Shown: positions 53,417 through 60,959 of the stretch, in pieces | Layout of the letters: every line of letters begins with the position of its first letter | Numbering within the stretch: position 1 is the stretch's first letter | Position numbers and translations under genes: made by a program | The notes under the pieces: model-generated | What the model saw: only the letters and a program-made list of their open reading frames with translations | Told to the model about the DNA's origin: nothing | Databases searched by the model: none | From: HGM12587 sp045128635 | GTDB taxonomy: Bacteria > Bacillota > Clostridia > Lachnospirales > Lachnospiraceae | NCBI GenBank assembly: GCA_045128635.1 | Contig: JBGVRS010000024.1 | Coordinates: 49,385-113,384, forward strand | Direction of reading: 5' to 3' | Length of the DNA stretch: 64,000 nucleotides

Positions 53417-54021
53417 TGGGAAATACTATGGATAAAGAAAGATTTCAAAAACAAATTGATTTTATTTTAGAAGCAGATAAAGAAAAGAACATTTTCCGTC
53501 AGACACATTTATCAGGGCATGTAAGAAGAGAAAATGATGCGGAGCATGCTTGGCACATGGCGATCATGATCTACCTTCTGAAAGAATATGCCAATGAAAA
53601 GATTGATATTGCAAAAGCAATGATGATGGCTCTGATTCATGATATTGTGGAAATTGATGCCGGAGATACCTATGCGTATGATACTGTAGGATTAGAGACC
53701 CAGAAAGACCGTGAGGAAAAGGCTGCAGAACGCATCTTTGGTATGCTGCCGGAGGATCAAAAAACGGAATTAAAGAGTCTCTTTGAAGAATTTGAGGCAT
53801 ATGAAACTCCGGAAGCAAAATTCGCCCGTGCCATGGATAATTTTCAACCCCTGTTATTAAATGATTCTAATGATGGCGGTGACTGGAAGGAACATGGAGT
53901 GTGCAGGTCGCAGATTATGGGACGACATAAAAAGACAAGATTAGGCTCAGCGGAGATTGGACAATATTCGGAAGAATTAATCATGGAAAATGTGAAAAAA
54001 GGAAATATAAGGGATGAATAG
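53416..54021 (+). CDS. HD domain hydrolase (YfbR-like 5'-nucleotidase family)
   Basis: The protein has up to 201 residues. ATG 53416 overlaps the previous stop (TAATG); ATG 53428 is an alternative start. The HD motifs are HVRRENDAEHAWHMAIMIYLL (first His and downstream His), MMALIHDIVEIDAGDTYAYD (the H-D pair) and ARAMDNFQPLLLN (final Asp). Relatives hydrolyse deoxynucleoside monophosphates. It is the last gene of the MATE operon and has its own terminator. Confidence 0.87.
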   Translation: MGNTMDKERFQKQIDFILEADKEKNIFRQTHLSGHVRRENDAEHAWHMAIMIYLLKEYANEKIDIAKAMMMALIHDIVEIDAGDTYAYDTVGLETQKDREEKAAERIFGMLPEDQKTELKSLFEEFEAYETPEAKFARAMDNFQPLLLNDSNDGGDWKEHGVCRSQIMGRHKKTRLGSAEIGQYSEELIMENVKKGNIRDE

Positions 54022-54059
54022 AAAAAACGAGGAAGTTTGAATTGCTTCCTCGTTTTTTT
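54022..54059. terminator. Bidirectional terminator between HD hydrolase and EamA transporter
   Basis: AAAAAACGAGGAAG and CTTCCTCGTTTTTT flank the loop TTTGAATTG. The structure serves both converging genes. Confidence 0.9.
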
Positions 54060-54924
54060 ATTCAATGGTATCTTTGATCATGAGTACAATAGCTATGATC
54101 ATAATGACTAATCCAATATAAAATTGAATGCAAGGTGTTTCGTTCAGTAGAACAATTCCAAAGAACACACCTAAAAATGGTGCAATGGAATAGTAAGCAC
54201 TGGTTTTGGCAGCGCCTAAATGTTTTTGCGCTTTAATGTAAAAATTGATACTTAGACCGTATGCTACAAATCCCAGTAAAAGAACTGCTATCACCCATAA
54301 GATTTCCGGTATACTCTCTCCTACGATAAGTGCAACAGTCAGACTTCCAAGCCCTGAAAACAATCCTTTAATGGTTGTAATCTGAACGGAAGACTTTGAA
54401 CTGAGCATTCTGGTACAGTTATTTTCAAGTCCCCAACAACAGGAGGCTGCAAGAACAAGAAGAGAGCCGGTATTAAACTGGAAGCTTCCTTTGCCTTCAA
54501 AGCTTAATGTAATGCTTGCAATGGTAACCAGTATAATTGCAAATGTAAGCTTTTTGGAGAGCGTTTCTTTGAAAATTAGAAATGCAATGCATGAAGTAGC
54601 TACAATTTCAAAATTATTGAGCAGAGATGCGTTTGCAGAGTTTGTAGAACCAAGTCCAAGCATTAATAGGATTGGTGCGGCAATATCCAAAAGAATCATT
54701 CCAATCGTATATGGTAACTCTGCTTTTGTTAATGACTCTGAATGTTCACGTTCTTTTGTGATCTTTCCATAGATAAACAGACCGATTCCTGCTCCGAGAT
54801 AGAGAAATGCCGCCATCATGGTAGGAGATACGTGCTGAAGTAATATTTTGCTAAGTGGAATATTAATTGCATAAAGTGCAGCAGCCAGGATTGCAAAGAA
54901 GGTTGCTATGGTTTTTGTTTTCAT
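54058..54924 (-). CDS. EamA/DMT superfamily transporter
   Basis: The frame is open from 55017, but ATG 54924 has CGGAGAC upstream and starts MKTKTIATFFAILAAALYA, the usual EamA beginning. The 288-residue protein has ten predicted transmembrane helices in two EamA repeats (PTMMAAFLYLGAGIGLFIYG, then KTSAYYSIAPFLGVFFGIVLL). Substrates in this family are small metabolites and are not predictable here. A good promoter and a symmetric operator lie directly upstream, so the gene is probably repressor-controlled. Confidence 0.9.
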   Translation of the reverse strand: MKTKTIATFFAILAAALYAINIPLSKILLQHVSPTMMAAFLYLGAGIGLFIYGKITKEREHSESLTKAELPYTIGMILLDIAAPILLMLGLGSTNSANASLLNNFEIVATSCIAFLIFKETLSKKLTFAIILVTIASITLSFEGKGSFQFNTGSLLVLAASCCWGLENNCTRMLSSKSSVQITTIKGLFSGLGSLTVALIVGESIPEILWVIAVLLLGFVAYGLSINFYIKAQKHLGAAKTSAYYSIAPFLGVFFGIVLLNETPCIQFYIGLVIMIIAIVLMIKDTIE

Positions 54925-54948
54925 GATTGTCTCCGTATTGAATTTTAA

Positions 54949-54967
54949 TATCCCCCTATGGGGGATA
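54949..54967. promoter_or_regulatory. Palindromic CsoR-like operator before the EamA gene
   Basis: TATCCCCC (54949-54956) and GGGGGATA (54960-54967) are perfect inverted repeats around TAT. It lies immediately downstream of the -10 element of the EamA promoter, where a bound repressor would block initiation. C-tract/G-tract palindromes of this kind are typical of CsoR/CstR/FrmR-family sites. No such regulator gene is in the window. Confidence 0.6.
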
Positions 54968-54972
54968 AGGAG

Positions 54973-55001
54973 ATTATAACATACTAGATTGAATTTGTCA
55001 G
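54973..55001 (-). promoter_or_regulatory. Promoter for the EamA transporter
   Basis: On the minus strand CTGACA (54996-55001) and TATAAT (54973-54978) are separated by 17 bases. Transcription would start within or next to the palindromic operator. Confidence 0.75.
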
Positions 55002-55029
55002 CAGAGATGAATTTCAATGAGAAAAAACA

Positions 55030-55058
55030 TTCAAAAAGAAGATAATATTTGATATACT
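55030..55058 (+). promoter_or_regulatory. Probable recG promoter
   Basis: TTCAAA (55030-55035) and TATACT (55053-55058) are separated by 17 bases. The predicted start is near 55065, ahead of the GAGG ribosome binding site at 55079. Confidence 0.5.
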
Positions 55059-55088
55059 TGAATCAGCATTATTTTTATGAGGTTTTCT

Positions 55089-57086
55089 ATGAGACTGGAT
55101 TCAAGCATTAAAGAAATCAAAGGAATTGGAGAGAAAAGCGCTGCCGTTTTTGCAAAAGCCGGCATTTTCACGGTAAATGATGTAGTGCGCTATTTTCCGC
55201 GTGGTTATGAAGAGTTTGAAGCTCCGGTTTCTTTTGATAAACTGCAGGAAGAAGAAATTCAGGTTGTGGCAGCATTTGTTACAAAACAGCCGACGGTAAT
55301 TCGTGCAGGAAGATATCAGATTACAACTGCGACTGTAACGGAAGGAAATATTTCGCTGCAGCTTCGGTGGTTTAATATGCCTTTTCTTAGAAATACTTTA
55401 AAGAGAGGTTTTCTCTATATTTTTAGAGGACGTGTCGTTAAAAAAGGCAAAAATTACTGCATGGAACAACCAAAATGTTATACTCCGGCAGAATATCATG
55501 AACTGGAAAACAACATGCAGCCAATTTATCCGCTGGTACAGGGTTTGACCAACAAAATGGTCAGCAAAGCTGTAAAACAGGTCATGGAGAATATACCGAC
55601 CTTTGAAGAAACATTTCCGGAGGAACTGCGAAAACGTTACAGATTGGCAGAGTATAATTTTGCCCTTTCCAATATACATTTTCCGGTGTCTAAAGATGAT
55701 TTAGTCATTGCAAGGCACAGAATTGTATTTGAAGAATTTTATCAATTTGTTTGTCAGGTTCGCTCCATGAAGGAACAATGGGAACTGATTGCCAATCAGT
55801 GCGTCATGAAGCCTGTGAAAGAAACAGAAGAATTACTTGCAAAGCTTCCATATGATCTGACAAATGCGCAGAAAAAGGTATGGAAAGAGATTTCTGACGA
55901 TTTGCAGGGGGCAAAGCTGATGTCCCGACTGATTCAGGGGGATGTTGGAAGTGGTAAAACAATTCTTGCATTTTTAGCACTTTTGACTGCCAAGGGAAAC
56001 GGCTATCAGGGAGCTATGATGGCACCAACTGAAGTGCTTGCAAAACAGCATTTTGAAGGATTGATAGAATTAAAGGAAAAATATGGTTTGCAATTTAACG
56101 CTTTGCTTTTGGTTGGTTCTATGACCGCAAAGGAAAAACGCCTGGCTTATGAACAGATTACCTCCGGAGAAGCGGATATTGTGATTGGAACTCATGCGAT
56201 TATCCAGGATAAAGTGGAGTTTGCAAATCTTGGACTTGTAATCACTGATGAGCAGCATCGTTTTGGCGTAAAACAGCGTGAAGTATTAAGTCAAAAAGGC
56301 TTACATCCTCATGTATTGGTTATGAGTGCAACACCGATTCCACGTACACTGGCGATCATTATCTATGGGGATTTGGATATTTCTATCATAGATGAGATGC
56401 CTGCGAATCGTATTCCAATTAAAAATTGCGTCGTAGATGATGGATGGCGCCCGAAGGCATATTCTTTTATCAAAAAAGAAGTTGCGGCAGGTCATCAGGC
56501 ATATGTCATTTGCCCAATGGTTGAAGAAAATGAGGAACTGGAGCTTGAAAATGTCATCGATTATGCGGAAAAGCTAAAGAATGAGCTTCCGGATATTAAA
56601 ATTGCATATCTTCATGGAAAAATGAAGGCTGCAGAGAAAAATGAGATTATGGAAGCCTTTGGAAGAAATGAAATTCAGGTGCTGGTATCAACGACAGTGA
56701 TTGAAGTTGGTATCAACGTTCCAAATGCCACAGTGATGATGGTTGAAAATGCGGAACGTTTTGGCCTTTCCCAGCTTCACCAGCTTCGCGGTCGTGTTGG
56801 TCGAGGTGCCTATCAGTCATATTGCATTTTTATGAGCAATTCCAAGGGTAAGGATACGCAGAAACGCCTTGAAATTTTAAACAAATCAAATGATGGTTTT
56901 TTTATTGCGAGTGAGGATTTAAAACTTCGCGGACCCGGAGATTTATTTGGAATCCGTCAGAGCGGAGATTTGCGATTCACGCTGGGTGATATATTTACGG
57001 ATGCTGCAATTTTAAAAGATGCCTGTGAGGCAGCAGAGCTTTATGGATATTTAACAAATATAATATCGCAACCGGTTAATTTATAA
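55089..57086 (+). CDS. recG: ATP-dependent DNA helicase RecG
   Basis: ATG 55089 has GAGG six bases upstream and gives 665 residues; ATG 55077 has no ribosome binding site. The wedge/OB domain (about 1-180) has IKGIGEKSAAVFAKAGIFTV and LRWFNMPFLRNTLKRGFLYIFRGRV. Helicase motifs follow: I LIQGDVGSGKTILAFLALL, Ia MMAPTEVLAKQH, II VITDEQHRFGVKQR (a DEQH box, as in RecG), III VMSATPIPRTLAI, V VLVSTTVIEVGINVPNATVM and VI QLRGRVGRGAYQSYC. RecG regresses stalled replication forks and remodels recombination intermediates. Its length and motifs are intact. Confidence 0.97.
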   Translation: MRLDSSIKEIKGIGEKSAAVFAKAGIFTVNDVVRYFPRGYEEFEAPVSFDKLQEEEIQVVAAFVTKQPTVIRAGRYQITTATVTEGNISLQLRWFNMPFLRNTLKRGFLYIFRGRVVKKGKNYCMEQPKCYTPAEYHELENNMQPIYPLVQGLTNKMVSKAVKQVMENIPTFEETFPEELRKRYRLAEYNFALSNIHFPVSKDDLVIARHRIVFEEFYQFVCQVRSMKEQWELIANQCVMKPVKETEELLAKLPYDLTNAQKKVWKEISDDLQGAKLMSRLIQGDVGSGKTILAFLALLTAKGNGYQGAMMAPTEVLAKQHFEGLIELKEKYGLQFNALLLVGSMTAKEKRLAYEQITSGEADIVIGTHAIIQDKVEFANLGLVITDEQHRFGVKQREVLSQKGLHPHVLVMSATPIPRTLAIIIYGDLDISIIDEMPANRIPIKNCVVDDGWRPKAYSFIKKEVAAGHQAYVICPMVEENEELELENVIDYAEKLKNELPDIKIAYLHGKMKAAEKNEIMEAFGRNEIQVLVSTTVIEVGINVPNATVMMVENAERFGLSQLHQLRGRVGRGAYQSYCIFMSNSKGKDTQKRLEILNKSNDGFFIASEDLKLRGPGDLFGIRQSGDLRFTLGDIFTDAAILKDACEAAELYGYLTNIISQPVNL

Positions 57087-57128
57087 TAGGAGATTAGGGA
57101 AGGTGTTTACATAAGGAGGAGCGGATTT

Positions 57129-57782
57129 ATGACCGATAAAGAATTTAAAAGACTAAACCGTTCTCAGTTGATTGATATTATTTATCAGCTCCAATTAAAA
57201 CAAGAGGAACTGATGGCAGATAATGAAAAATTATCAAAAGAATTGGAAGATAAAAGAACCCGTGTGAGCAACGCAGGAAATCTTGCGTAAGCTGCACTGG
57301 AACTTCATAATGTGATGCAGGCGGCTCAGGCAGCAGCAGAACATTATATGGAAGAAATTAAATTAAAAACAGATGAAGAAGCAGCGGAAATTCAGGCAAA
57401 AGCCCGGGCAGAAGCGGCAAAGACCACTCATTTTGACAGAGGGGAACTTTGCGGGTTCTCGTGGAATAACAAATTGCTTATTAAACGAGTAATCGGAGTT
57501 CCTGGTGACTGGATTGAGATGGATACAGATGGAACGATTTATTTAAATGGGGAAAAACTGGATGAGCCTTATGCACAGCAGCTCTCAGTCGGGGAATGCG
57601 ATCTGGAATTTCCATATCAGGTTCCACAGGAACAATATTTTGTATTAGGCGATATGCGTGAAAGTTCTATTGTTGAACAGTGTTTACTACAACTGAAAAA
57701 TGAGAGACGACGGTTTCGTCGTGCGGCAGCGGTTTTGACCTGTCTCTTTATACCTGTACTCCGGGAGGGGCAAGCCGTGTAA
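57129..57782 (+). pseudogene. Decayed chimeric gene: coiled-coil protein start joined to a signal peptidase I fragment
   Basis: ATG 57129 follows AAGGAGGAG. The frame reads MTDKEFKRLNRSQLIDIIYQ, continues as coiled coil, then stops at TAA 57288 where AEAAL-like relatives have a Glu codon. The same frame continues (ALELHNVMQAAQAAAEHYME) and changes abruptly near 57427 to LLIKRVIGVPGDWIEMDTDG and QYFVLGDMRESSI, which is the C-terminal half of a type I signal peptidase without its catalytic Ser region. The last 40 residues (LLQLKNERRRFRRAAAVLTC) match neither part. The premature stop plus two unrelated joins indicate a dead chimera formed by deletion. Confidence 0.7.
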
Positions 57783-57820
57783 CGGTTCGCTGTAATAAAT
57801 TAAAAAATTGATAATCTGGA

Positions 57821-57857
57821 TAGACATATGAGAAAAATACTCATATGTCTATTTTTG
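57821..57857 (+). terminator. Terminator after the chimeric pseudogene
   Basis: TAGACATATGAG (57821-57832) pairs with CTCATATGTCTA (57840-57851) around AAAAATA, followed by TTTTTGG. The 140 bases from here to the GNAT gene are AT-rich with no recognised feature beyond a possible promoter (TATAAT at 57926). Confidence 0.75.
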
Positions 57858-57995
57858 GTTAATTTTTAGCAAATTTTCGTTATACAAATTTATACAAATA
57901 AAAATAAAAAAATTGTAACAAAAATTATAATTATGTGTATGTCAAATATATGGGGTAATTTAGGATGCAGAATAATTAATGAGGAGTAATTTGTA

Positions 57996-58655
57996 ATGGA
58001 AAAATTAGTTAGAAATATTGAAATACCCATGGCAAAGCAGAGGATTTTAAAAGCTGGTCTTTATATTGTGCCGGAAGAGCGTATAGAAGAGTTATCTGAA
58101 GCGGCAGCAGATGCGTATCAGGATTATCCTTTACATAATTGGTTAACCAAAGGTGTTTATGATGCGAAAGCATCCAAGCTGATCATGCAGACAACCCTTG
58201 CAGCTATGAAAAAAGATGCGGTAATCTACGCAGACAGTGAAGAATTAAACGGATTTGCCGTATGGATTCCTATGGGATTTACAGGAAGTAAGACCATTCC
58301 GTTTTTGAAAAATGGCGGCATGGAATTAATACTTCACAGTGGGTTTGGAATTATCGGGAAACTGTTAACCTATGAGACTTTTGCCATGAAGTTAAAAAAG
58401 AAATATACGGGACATATTGATTGGTACTTGTATAATTTGTCGGTACGAAAAGAAGCCCAGGGGAAAGGGATTGCAAAAAAACTGCTTCAGCCGATGTTAG
58501 AGTTTTGCGATGATGAAAAAATGATTACTTATCTGGAAACCAACAAAGAAAGAAATGTACCAATGTATGAGCATTTTGGGTTTAAACTTCGAGAAACCAA
58601 TCCGGTTCCGGGCAGTTCAGTCCTTCATTATTCCATGGTACGTGATCCGAAATAA
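57996..58655 (+). CDS. GNAT family N-acetyltransferase
   Basis: The 219-residue protein has the acetyl-CoA-binding motif VRKEAQGKGIAKKLLQPML (the Q/R-x-x-G-x-G/A signature, near 150-165), followed by YLETNKERNVPMYEHFGFKLRE, typical of GNAT enzymes acting on small molecules. The N-terminal 60 residues are helical (ERIEELSEAAADAYQDYPLH). The substrate is unknown. The ribosome binding site is GAGGAG. The next gene follows 29 bases later. Confidence 0.9.
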   Translation: MEKLVRNIEIPMAKQRILKAGLYIVPEERIEELSEAAADAYQDYPLHNWLTKGVYDAKASKLIMQTTLAAMKKDAVIYADSEELNGFAVWIPMGFTGSKTIPFLKNGGMELILHSGFGIIGKLLTYETFAMKLKKKYTGHIDWYLYNLSVRKEAQGKGIAKKLLQPMLEFCDDEKMITYLETNKERNVPMYEHFGFKLRETNPVPGSSVLHYSMVRDPK

Positions 58656-58684
58656 ATGAGAAATATATACGGGGGAAAGAGTTT

Positions 58685-59356
58685 ATGATTAAAAACAGAA
58701 CAGCACAGCTTATTTTTCAGACAATTTACTGTACATTGGGATTTGTAGGTTTTGTCGCATGCTTAGGTATTTTTGATGATATCACAATGATCCGCTGGGA
58801 TTTTTATGTACATTTTACAAATCTTAGCAACTTCTTGTGCATTGGAGTAATGCTTACATCTTTGATTCAGACAATCAAGAAAAAAGAAGATACTTTTGTT
58901 ACCACAGCACCGCTTTTAAAATTTATCGGGATGCTTGGAATCCTTTTAACATTCCTTGTGTTTAATATTTTACTTGCAGGTGCAGCAGACAGAGATCCAC
59001 AGCTGAACTGGAGAATCGGCAGCCTTTGCTTCCATGTGGTTCTTCCAATCATGTACATCGCAGACTGGTTCCTGTTTTATGAAAGAAAAAATACAAAGTG
59101 GTATTATCCAATTGCATCCATCGCATTTCCACTTGTTTATATCATCTTCATTTTTACTCAGGCAGCAATCATGAAATTTGATACTTCGATTCTGATTCCT
59201 GGTACAAAAACGCCTCTGATTTATCCATACTTTTTTGTGAATCTCGAAACTCAGGGCGTGGGCGGTGTTGCAAAATGGATTGTAATCTTACTGGCAGCAT
59301 TTATTGCAGTCGGATTTGTATTCTTTGGGATTGATAAAGTTGGAAAAAAGAAGTAA
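58685..59356 (+). CDS. Pr6Pr-like integral membrane protein
   Basis: The 223-residue protein has six predicted transmembrane helices, with FYVHFTNLSNFLCIGVMLTS, RIGSLCFHVVLPIMYIADWFLFYERK and TPLIYPYFFVNLETQGVGG. These are features of the Pr6Pr/FAR-17a/AIG1-like family of six-helix proteins, whose eukaryotic relatives are FAHFA hydrolases with conserved Thr and His in the membrane. The bacterial function is unknown. It is probably in one operon with the GNAT gene. Confidence 0.75.
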   Translation: MIKNRTAQLIFQTIYCTLGFVGFVACLGIFDDITMIRWDFYVHFTNLSNFLCIGVMLTSLIQTIKKKEDTFVTTAPLLKFIGMLGILLTFLVFNILLAGAADRDPQLNWRIGSLCFHVVLPIMYIADWFLFYERKNTKWYYPIASIAFPLVYIIFIFTQAAIMKFDTSILIPGTKTPLIYPYFFVNLETQGVGGVAKWIVILLAAFIAVGFVFFGIDKVGKKK

Positions 59357-59389
59357 CATTGAATTATTCGAATGTTATAGGAGTGCAAC

Positions 59390-59712
59390 ATGAAACATAG
59401 AATTCGTTTTACAACCACGCAGCTGATCATGCTTAGTTTCTTAGGTGCGATTTTCGTAGGAGTATTTTATTAACACTTCCGATTAGTGCCGCAGGAGAGA
59501 GGGTTCCTTATATTGATGCATTGTTTACTGCGACCACTTCGATTTGTGTAACAGGATTTGTTACAGTATCGACGGCTTCTGCCTGGAGCGTTTTTGGTCA
59601 ATTTGTAATCATGTGTTTGATTTAAATCGGCGGGCTGGGAATCATTACCATTATTTCAGCTATTAGATTCCATGAGATTAATAGTTATTGGAAATCCGTC
59701 AAAATTAAATAA
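59390..59712 (+). pseudogene. Decayed TrkH/KtrB potassium transporter fragment
   Basis: ATG 59390 behind ATAGGAG starts MKHRIRFTTTQLIMLSFLGA, then stops early at GVFY. In another frame the text continues LPISAAGERVPYIDALFTAT and TSICVTGFVTVSTASAWSVFG, which is the first pore loop (T-x-x-C-V-T-G) of TrkH/KtrB. A second stop (TAA 59623-59625) interrupts CLI-IGGLGIITI, where Gln is normal. The remainder of the gene is missing. This is a frameshifted, truncated relic. Confidence 0.8.
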
Positions 59713-59740
59713 GATGTAAAAAGCGATCACGATATAAAAG

Positions 59741-59778
59741 GAACAGGAACCGCAGTTTGTGTGGTTCCTGTTCTTTTT
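59741..59778. terminator. Terminator after the TrkH relic
   Basis: GAACAGGAACC (59741-59751) pairs with GGTTCCTGTTC (59763-59773), followed by TTTTT. It also lies downstream of the convergent peptidase gene. Confidence 0.85.
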
Positions 59779-59811
59779 GCATAGTGACTATTTTATTCTC
59801 TAAAATATATC

Positions 59812-60612
59812 TTATTTCAACAAAGGTTTTACAGCTACGAAACATTTATCTCTGGCGTGATCCGGAGCATCGCCAAAGAAATCAAAGAATGTAAAGTTGT
59901 AAATAAAACGTTCTGCACCATAAACACCATAGCCGTCCTGGTTGTGATCTGTGGTGTCAAATGGATCAGCTACGATAATGACATCATCGCCTTCGTATTC
60001 TGTGCCCATGGTGTCATAACCGATGATTACCTGCCAGTGTCCGCCCCAGTCGTTCCATCCAACAAGGATTGGAGTGTCATCTGCAATGTGTTCACGAATG
60101 AAGCTCATATTGACTGCATCAAGATTATCTTTGTAATCATAAGTGGTTTCTAATTCAAAGCCGCCTACAGCCTGGAACATGTCAATGACCTGATCAAGAC
60201 AGGTTCCGATATGTAAATCTTCATGATCTTCACGAAGTGCGGCAAGACTTTCTTCGGACCAGTCGCCGCGCACTCCAAAGTAGTCTAACACCATCTCTGT
60301 ACTGCTTACCCCACAGGACCACCAGCTAGTCTGCTGAATAGTTTTAAAATTTGGAAGAATGTAGAGGCCATCCTTAGATGTTGCGTTGTAAAAATCAACG
60401 TCATAAAAGTAAGGAGAATCTTCGTGGTCCCCCATGCGTTCTACAGTGTTGGCACCGCCGTCGGCATAATCGGTACGATATTCCATTTTCATTTCATTAC
60501 TGTAGTTACCGGCAGCATCTTTCGTTTGATTTGCCAAAAGCCAGCCAGCAGCACCGCCAACGAGTAAAGATGCTGCAACTAATACAGCAATAAGAAGGTT
60601 ACGTTTTTTCAT
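59812..60612 (-). CDS. Membrane-anchored or secreted C39-like cysteine peptidase
   Basis: The 266-residue protein has an N-terminal signal-anchor (NLLIAVLVAASLLVGGAAGWLL), then a peptidase C39-like (C39_2) domain. The Cys lies in QQTSWWSCGVSSTEMVLDYFG, the His in DWGGHWQVIIGYD and the Asp/Asn in IIVADPFD. These correspond to the papain-like catalytic triad. It is not fused to an ABC transporter, unlike bacteriocin-processing C39 peptidases. The ribosome binding site is AAAGGACAG. It stands alone. Confidence 0.82.
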   Translation of the reverse strand: MKKRNLLIAVLVAASLLVGGAAGWLLANQTKDAAGNYSNEMKMEYRTDYADGGANTVERMGDHEDSPYFYDVDFYNATSKDGLYILPNFKTIQQTSWWSCGVSSTEMVLDYFGVRGDWSEESLAALREDHEDLHIGTCLDQVIDMFQAVGGFELETTYDYKDNLDAVNMSFIREHIADDTPILVGWNDWGGHWQVIIGYDTMGTEYEGDDVIIVADPFDTTDHNQDGYGVYGAERFIYNFTFFDFFGDAPDHARDKCFVAVKPLLK

Positions 60613-60655
60613 AGTTTACTGTCCTTTCATAAAAAATATAAATTTATTTAACTAT

Positions 60656-60684
60656 ATGTTATATTGTAAAGAAATTACAGTCAA
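60656..60684 (-). promoter_or_regulatory. Probable promoter for the C39-like peptidase
   Basis: On the minus strand TTGACT (60679-60684) lies 17 bases from TAACAT (60656-60661). The rest of the 347-base gap up to 60959 shows no recognisable gene or RNA. Confidence 0.45.
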
Positions 60685-60959
60685 CCTAATATGTGTTTTT
60701 TAACACCGGGGCTGTTCAAGTAAAAACAGTCAGGCAGGAGGATACGAAAAGCATAGTGTGTAAAGCTATGGCTAGAAGTTACTCTTTCAGAAAGCATTCA
60801 GGAGGACTGTGACCAGAAATTAGTTTTGCAATCAAATTTCTCTACGAAAAGATATAAATTTTATGTAACAATTTTATATATTTTGTGTATTTCAATACAG
60901 ATAGATAAACAGGTTCGTGCTGTTAATGAAAAATAAAAGTTGGCGTAAGGAGGGTTCAT

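Noticed and set aside
60700..60900. Possible small structured RNA in the gap before the 814-residue gene
   Set aside because: A short CTGTT/AACAG stem and a GGCAGGAGGA tract are present, but I found no match to the SRP RNA, tRNA or riboswitch patterns I know.
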